A program made the position numbers and the translations under genes. From NCBI GenBank assembly GCA_022710975.1, contig JAKLGA010000006.1, forward strand, positions 124,001 through 188,000: 64,000 bases of DNA. The letters are read 5' to 3'. Source of the stretch: Myxococcota bacterium (GTDB lineage: Bacteria > Myxococcota > B64-G9). This document shows positions 60,106 to 64,000 of the stretch, piece after piece. The stretch's first letter is position 1, and the number at the start of each line of letters is the position of its first letter. The notes below the pieces were generated by a model, which made no database searches, was not told where the DNA came from, and saw only the letters and a program-made list of their open reading frames with translations.

Positions 60106-60144
60106 AAAAAAAAGCCGGTTCACCCAGCAGGAGGTGAACCCGGC
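60106..60144 (-). terminator. Intrinsic terminator between tRNA-Val and thrS
   Basis: Minus strand: stem GCCGG-GTTCACC with GGTGAAC-CCGGC partner, 7-base loop, then eight T (60113-60106). Placed 20 bases before thrS. Confidence 0.85.
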
Positions 60145-60154
60145 CTGAAGATCA

Positions 60155-60226
60155 TAGGCGCGAGTGGTATCGAACCACCGACCCCTACCGTGTCAAGGTA
60201 GTGCTCTTCCACTGAGCTACGCGCCT
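60155..60226 (-). tRNA. tRNA-Val (anticodon GAC)
   Basis: 72 nt, acceptor AGGCGCG/CGCGCCT, anticodon stem CTACC/GGTAG with loop TTGACAC (GAC), T arm GTTCGATAC. No encoded CCA. Confidence 0.94.
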
Positions 60227-60277
60227 ATCTTTCCAAAGCCAGCGCCAGAAGCCTCACTCCTGCTTCCGAGCGTCGGA

Positions 60278-60306
60278 TTGCTAACAGCGAACAGTTTATT
60301 TGTCAA
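60278..60306 (-). promoter_or_regulatory. Promoter of tRNA-Val
   Basis: TTGACA (60306-60301), 17-base spacer, TAGCAA (60283-60278); about 50 bases of leader before the tRNA. Confidence 0.6.
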
Positions 60307-60317
60307 GCAGAAATCGA

Positions 60318-61175
60318 TCATCGCGGGCCGATGCGCTCGAGCAGCGCGGCCAGGCCCGGAGTGAGGTCGCCGGGGCCCTCGAGCTCGACCTTCAGGCGGA
60401 AGCGCTCGAGCCGATCCCAGGGGTCGGCGTGCTGGCGGGTGAAGCGTCCGTCCACCACCAGGCACAGATCCACGCCCCGGAGATCCTTGAGGACCTCGAG
60501 CAGCGGCGCGGGCAGGGCGTTGCGGGCTGTGCGGAGCTCGAGCGCCAGGGGGGCGGCCTGGGTCAGCGGGTAGATGCCGGACGGCGGGTGCCCCGCCGAC
60601 AGCACGAACCGCCGGTGGCGCCTGGGTTTCTGGAGCAGGAGCGCCCAGCGGGCGGAGTCCAGGCCCGCCGGGCCGAGCTCGAAGGCCACCAGGGCATGCT
60701 TGGCCGTCTCGACCTGCTCCCACAGGTCGCTGGTGAAGCCGGCCGGCAACCGGTAGATGACGCGCACCGGGCCCAGGCGCTCGAGCAGCCGGCGGTCCTC
60801 GGGCGCCAGCGCGTCCGGGCCGAGCAGCACCTCCACCTCGAGCCGGTCGAGCCGCCGGAGCTGCTCGATCTGAGCGGCCTTGAACGGCGGGCGGATCACG
60901 ACCCGCTTGTCGGCCCCGGTGAACCCGGTCTCGAGGGACCGCACCAGGGAATCGCGAAGCATGTTGCCCTGCTGCGTCCGGATCTCCAGGGTCAGGCCGC
61001 GCACGCCCCGGAAGCGCTCGAGCAGCTCGGGCGGAGCCGAGTCGGGCACCGACAGCGTGGTGACCACGGGGAACGGGAAGGGCAGCTCCGGCCCGGGAGG
61101 CGCGGCCGGTTGCGCCGAGAGGGAGCCCCAGGCCAGGACGCAAGCCGTCAGCGCGCACAGGGTGGCTCTTGGCAT
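60318..61175 (-). CDS. Secreted protein of unknown function
   Basis: 285 residues from ATG 61175. Signal peptide (TLCALTACVLAWGSLSA). The mature part has LELRTARNALPAP and VRGLTLEIRTQQGN; alternating alpha/beta, no domain recognised. Promoter 61186-61214, -10 ten bases before ATG. Confidence 0.65.
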   Translation of the reverse strand: MPRATLCALTACVLAWGSLSAQPAAPPGPELPFPFPVVTTLSVPDSAPPELLERFRGVRGLTLEIRTQQGNMLRDSLVRSLETGFTGADKRVVIRPPFKAAQIEQLRRLDRLEVEVLLGPDALAPEDRRLLERLGPVRVIYRLPAGFTSDLWEQVETAKHALVAFELGPAGLDSARWALLLQKPRRHRRFVLSAGHPPSGIYPLTQAAPLALELRTARNALPAPLLEVLKDLRGVDLCLVVDGRFTRQHADPWDRLERFRLKVELEGPGDLTPGLAALLERIGPR

Positions 61176-61185
61176 GGCGGGGTCC

Positions 61186-61214
61186 AAGCTAGCACCCTGC
61201 CCCGCCGGGCACAA
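61186..61214 (-). promoter_or_regulatory. Promoter of the gene at 60318
   Basis: TTGTGC (61214-61209), 17-base spacer, TAGCTT (61191-61186); 10 bases to the ATG. Confidence 0.45.
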
Positions 61215-61229
61215 GGGCGGCGGCCGGGC

Positions 61230-62297
61230 TCACAGGCGGACGGCGCGCGAGGGGTGGTGGAAGCCGATCCACTCCAGCAGGCGGGCCTGCGGCTTGTCGT
61301 CCCGGTACTCGAGCTGCACGTACAGCAGGCGCTTGAAGCGCCCCAGGTTGGCGATGTCCAGGCCCGTCACGTCGTTCCAGCAGCCGGGGTTGAGGTACTC
61401 GCCGCCCTCCAACCGCTGGTGCACCGGGATGTGGGTGTGACCCAGGATCACGATGCGGCAGCGCTCGCGGGCGATGATCTTCTTCACCCCGTCGACCAGG
61501 GTCGGCGAGCGGGCCAGGTGGAAGACGGCCTGCAGGGCCTTGCGGGAGCCCGCCCGGGCCAGCGGCAGCGGACCGAAGCGGGTCCGCACGATGAACCACA
61601 GGTAGCGGAAGATCTCGGAGACGAAGAACCAGAAGTCGTTCCACAGGCACCAGCGCAGGTACAGGCGGTAGGGCCCGACCTTGTCCGCGTAGGGCCGCCT
61701 GCGCTTGATGCGGTACAGGTAGTCGGTCACGAAGAACACGCCCCAGGGCAGGTTGAGCACCGGCTCGGTGTAGCCCTTGGTCAGGAAGTAGCGGTCCTTG
61801 CGCATCTCGAAGATGGGCTCGAGCTGGTGGCCATGCTCCACGTGCACGCCGTCGAAGCGGTAGGCGTCATCGACGAACACCACCTCCCCGCCCACCACGC
61901 TGCGCAGGCGCTCCTGGACGTCGCGCCACAGGAGCTGGGGATCGTGGTTGCCCATGATGAACACGACCCTCCGCCGCGGCGCGGAGTTGAACGTCCGCAG
62001 GGCCTCGAAGAGCGCCTGGTGGCCAGCCAGGATGGCCTCCAGCTTGGCCACGGCGGCCCGCTCGGTCAGCAGCCCCAGGTGCTGCTCGTGCGGCAGCAGC
62101 TGCACCATGTTCAGCAGATCGCCGTTCAGGATGAGCTCGAGGTCCACATCCTGGCCGGCCTGGGCGGAGTGGTGCTGGAGGAACTCGATGAACTGCTCGT
62201 CGTACACGAAGTCCTCGAGCTGGTTCACCGAGCCGTCGGGCAGCGTGGGGCCGTTCCCCAGGTGGAAGTCGCTGACCACCAGCTTTAGCTTCTTCAC
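61230..62297 (-). CDS. Metallophosphoesterase (calcineurin-like)
   Basis: 355 residues; GTG 62297 overlaps the preceding stop. VVSDFHLG, LNGDLLN, IMGNHDPQ, GHQLEP and GHTHIPVH give the two-metal site. The long helical insert (YLYRIKRRRPYADK) is unlike classical LpxH. Substrate unknown; a nucleotide or lipid phosphate is possible. Confidence 0.85.
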   Translation of the reverse strand: MKKLKLVVSDFHLGNGPTLPDGSVNQLEDFVYDEQFIEFLQHHSAQAGQDVDLELILNGDLLNMVQLLPHEQHLGLLTERAAVAKLEAILAGHQALFEALRTFNSAPRRRVVFIMGNHDPQLLWRDVQERLRSVVGGEVVFVDDAYRFDGVHVEHGHQLEPIFEMRKDRYFLTKGYTEPVLNLPWGVFFVTDYLYRIKRRRPYADKVGPYRLYLRWCLWNDFWFFVSEIFRYLWFIVRTRFGPLPLARAGSRKALQAVFHLARSPTLVDGVKKIIARERCRIVILGHTHIPVHQRLEGGEYLNPGCWNDVTGLDIANLGRFKRLLYVQLEYRDDKPQARLLEWIGFHHPSRAVRL

Positions 62298-63421
62298 TGC
62301 CCGGCTCCCTCGGGCGGGTCGCTCATCGCCACCGGCTCGCCGCGGAACGCCCTGCTCTGGCGGTAGCTCGCCAGCGCGTGCCGGCCGAACACCTTGCCCA
62401 CCGCGGCCAGCGGCACCGCCAGCAGCACGCCCACGAAACCGAACACCTCGCCGAAGGCCAGGATGGCCAGGATGACCACCACCGGCGCCAGCCCGAGCCG
62501 CTTGCCCAGGATCTTGGGGGTGAGGAACAGGCCGTCGGCCACCGACACCAGCGCGAACAGCCCGCCCACCAGCACGAAGCTCAGCCAGGGCGCGCCCTCC
62601 AGGAGCAGGAACAGCCCGGACAGCAGCAGCCCGGTGGCGAGGCCCAGGTAGGGCACCAGGTTGAACAGCCCGGTCACCACCCCGATGGTGATGCCCGCCG
62701 GCACGCCCAGCAGGGCCAGGGCCACGCTGTAGACCAGCGCCAGGATGGCCACCACCGTGAGCTGGCCACGGATGAAACCGGCCAGCACCTCGTCCACCTC
62801 GGCCAGGAGCGAGTTCCCCCGCGCGCGGTGGCGGGGCGGCATGAGCTCCTTGAACCAGACCACGATGCGCGGGAAATCCTTGAGGAAGTAGAAGGTGAAC
62901 AGCGGCACCAGGATGAGGTAGATCAGGGAGGAGAGCAGCGCCAGCGCGCTGGACAACACCCCCTTCAGCAGCGAGCCCATGGGGCCCGCCAGGTCCTGCA
63001 TGCGGCTGCTCAGCTCCTGCTTGGCGCCGGCGAGGGTCTCCGCCAGGGTGCTGGGGAACTCGATCCCCAGCGTCGTCTGCAGCCAGGGGATGGCCGAGCG
63101 CTCGATCTTCTCCAGGTAGGCCGGCAGCTTGTCCGCCACGCCGCGCACCTCCTGGTGCAGCGCCGGGAGGATCAGCGCCAGCAGCCCCGCCGCCAGCAGG
63201 ATCAGCAGCAGCAGACAGAGGCTCGAGCCCAGGGCGCGCGGCCAACGGCGCCGCTCCAGGAAACCGACCAGCGGGTTGAAGGCGTACGCCAGCAGGAAGG
63301 CCAGCAGGATGGGCGCCAGCACCCCACCCAGCAGGTAGACCAGACCGCACAGCGAAAGCAGCGCGACCAGCCCGTAGAACACCGGCCGGCTCACCAGGGG
63401 ACGCTCACGCTCCATCGTCAT
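62294..63421 (-). CDS. AI-2E family transporter
   Basis: 375 residues, eight membrane segments. LLAYAFNPLVGFLERRRWPRALG, and PGITIG-like VPAGITIGVVTGLFNLVPYLG; a family of putative exporters (TqsA/YhhT). Two Met starts close together; first taken. Overlaps the phosphoesterase gene. Confidence 0.9.
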   Translation of the reverse strand: MTMERERPLVSRPVFYGLVALLSLCGLVYLLGGVLAPILLAFLLAYAFNPLVGFLERRRWPRALGSSLCLLLLILLAAGLLALILPALHQEVRGVADKLPAYLEKIERSAIPWLQTTLGIEFPSTLAETLAGAKQELSSRMQDLAGPMGSLLKGVLSSALALLSSLIYLILVPLFTFYFLKDFPRIVVWFKELMPPRHRARGNSLLAEVDEVLAGFIRGQLTVVAILALVYSVALALLGVPAGITIGVVTGLFNLVPYLGLATGLLLSGLFLLLEGAPWLSFVLVGGLFALVSVADGLFLTPKILGKRLGLAPVVVILAILAFGEVFGFVGVLLAVPLAAVGKVFGRHALASYRQSRAFRGEPVAMSDPPEGAGQ

Positions 63422-63534
63422 GTGCCCTCACCCCCACCGGGCTCGGCGGGTAGACCTCACCCGCGCGGCCGTGGATCGCTGGAGATGTTACCGGAGGGAG
63501 CGCGGAGCGTCGAGTTTTCGATGGGCGGGGAGTG

Positions 63535-64000
63535 TCACTCGACCGCCTGGGCCTTGTCCATGTCCTTGTTCCAGGCGATCCAGCCCTCGGGGTCGTCCTG
63601 CAGCTCTTTCTGGGCGTCGAAGGCCACGGGCGCGGACATGGTGCCGTCACCGGCCACCCGCACCTCCTGCATGGCCTTGGCCACGAACTCCTCCCACTCC
63701 TTCTTGGTGACCTCGCGCGGGCCGGCCACCTCCTTCACTCCATCGCGGCAGGGCTTCACGCCCGGGCACTTCTTCTTGGCCGGAACGCCGTCCTGACCGG
63801 CCTTCTTCTGGAAGAGCGGCGCGTTGGAGACCGCCACCGATCCGGTGTACACGCGCACCACGGTGCTCTTGTCGTTGGCCTTGGCGTCGATGCGGAAGGC
63901 CGTGCCTCTCACGCCGGCCACCGCGGTGCCGGTCGAGATCTCGAACTTCGAGTCGCTGCCCACCAGCTTGCTGACCGAGGCGTAGGCCTGGCCGGTGATG
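63535..64000 (-). CDS. FecR-like protein (5' end outside window)
   Basis: The frame is open to the right edge. FEISTGTAVAGVRGTAFRI and VRVYTGSVAVSNA match the FecR domain. The C-terminal part is charged (VTKKEWEEFVAKAMQEVRV). The N-terminus, with any signal peptide, is missing. FecR-domain proteins often sense or bind at the envelope. Confidence 0.8.
   Translation of the reverse strand, partial: ITGQAYASVSKLVGSDSKFEISTGTAVAGVRGTAFRIDAKANDKSTVVRVYTGSVAVSNAPLFQKKAGQDGVPAKKKCPGVKPCRDGVKEVAGPREVTKKEWEEFVAKAMQEVRVAGDGTMSAPVAFDAQKELQDDPEGWIAWNKDMDKAQAVE

Noticed and set aside
60086-60154. T-box riboswitch before thrS
   Set aside because: Space between tRNA-Val and thrS is too short for a T-box leader and no T-box sequence is seen; the hairpin fits a tRNA terminator.

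Overview
This is a 64 kb piece of a very GC-rich bacterial chromosome. Third codon positions are mostly G or C, genes are packed with 4-base ATGA/GTGA overlaps, and secreted Cys-rich and caspase-like proteins sit beside ordinary housekeeping genes. I infer a delta-proteobacterial or myxococcal type organism (Myxococcota-like, possibly uncultured). That rests on gene style and content, not on a marker-gene search.

Positions 1-1.6 kb hold the end of a HxsB-type radical SAM maturase and, under its own strong promoter, a Tat-signal peptide ending in 16 Ser-His-Gly repeats. This looks like a ribosomally made, post-translationally modified His-Xaa-Ser product. Positions 1.6-36 kb are an accessory island with three layers. 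(i) There are eleven further radical SAM proteins carrying thirteen radical SAM domains. Two are radical SAM-radical SAM fusions with opposite domain order, and single proteins are fused to a methyltransferase, to a winged-helix-like domain and to an unknown 220-residue domain. (ii) A sugar/lipid-type set holds a GT2 glycosyltransferase, polysaccharide deacetylase, sugar nucleotidyltransferase, GT4 glycosyltransferase, polytopic membrane protein, SGNH hydrolase, and a carbamoyltransferase with SxtJ-like and DUF5989-like small membrane proteins. (iii) A nitrogenase-like module at 27.2-34.1 kb has two divergent pairs of NifD/NifK-like proteins facing each other across about 24 bp, plus one NifH-like Fe protein with both cluster cysteines. 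Each branch continues into radical SAM genes. I recognise no known nitrogenase-family pathway in this arrangement: it has no obvious nifB, nifE/N, bch or cfb partners. It is the best candidate for an undescribed system.

From 36 kb onward the window is mainly housekeeping. It holds a MutT-type Nudix protein with BamB and a YfgM-like TPR protein; an outer-membrane barrel; the minus-strand run mtaB-rnc-era-der-brkB family; a T2SS-N/GAF-like protein; a small DnaA-box region at 46.25-46.46 kb; tRNA-Arg with a small protein and the CCA-adding enzyme; Cys-rich, lipoprotein and caspase-like genes; surE-nlpD like-apt; mutY; tRNA-Pro; MerR-rplT-rpmI-infC-thrS with tRNA-Val upstream; a metallophosphoesterase and AI-2E transporter; and a FecR-like fragment at the right edge. 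All three tRNAs lack an encoded CCA, so the CCA-adding enzyme would be needed for each.

Promoters of the form TTGnnn-N17-TAnnnT recur before tRNAs, housekeeping genes and island genes alike. In several cases the -10 lies only 7-10 bases before the start codon, suggesting leaderless transcripts. No stretch over 300 bases lacks a gene; the longest, 46238-46503, holds the DnaA-box region.
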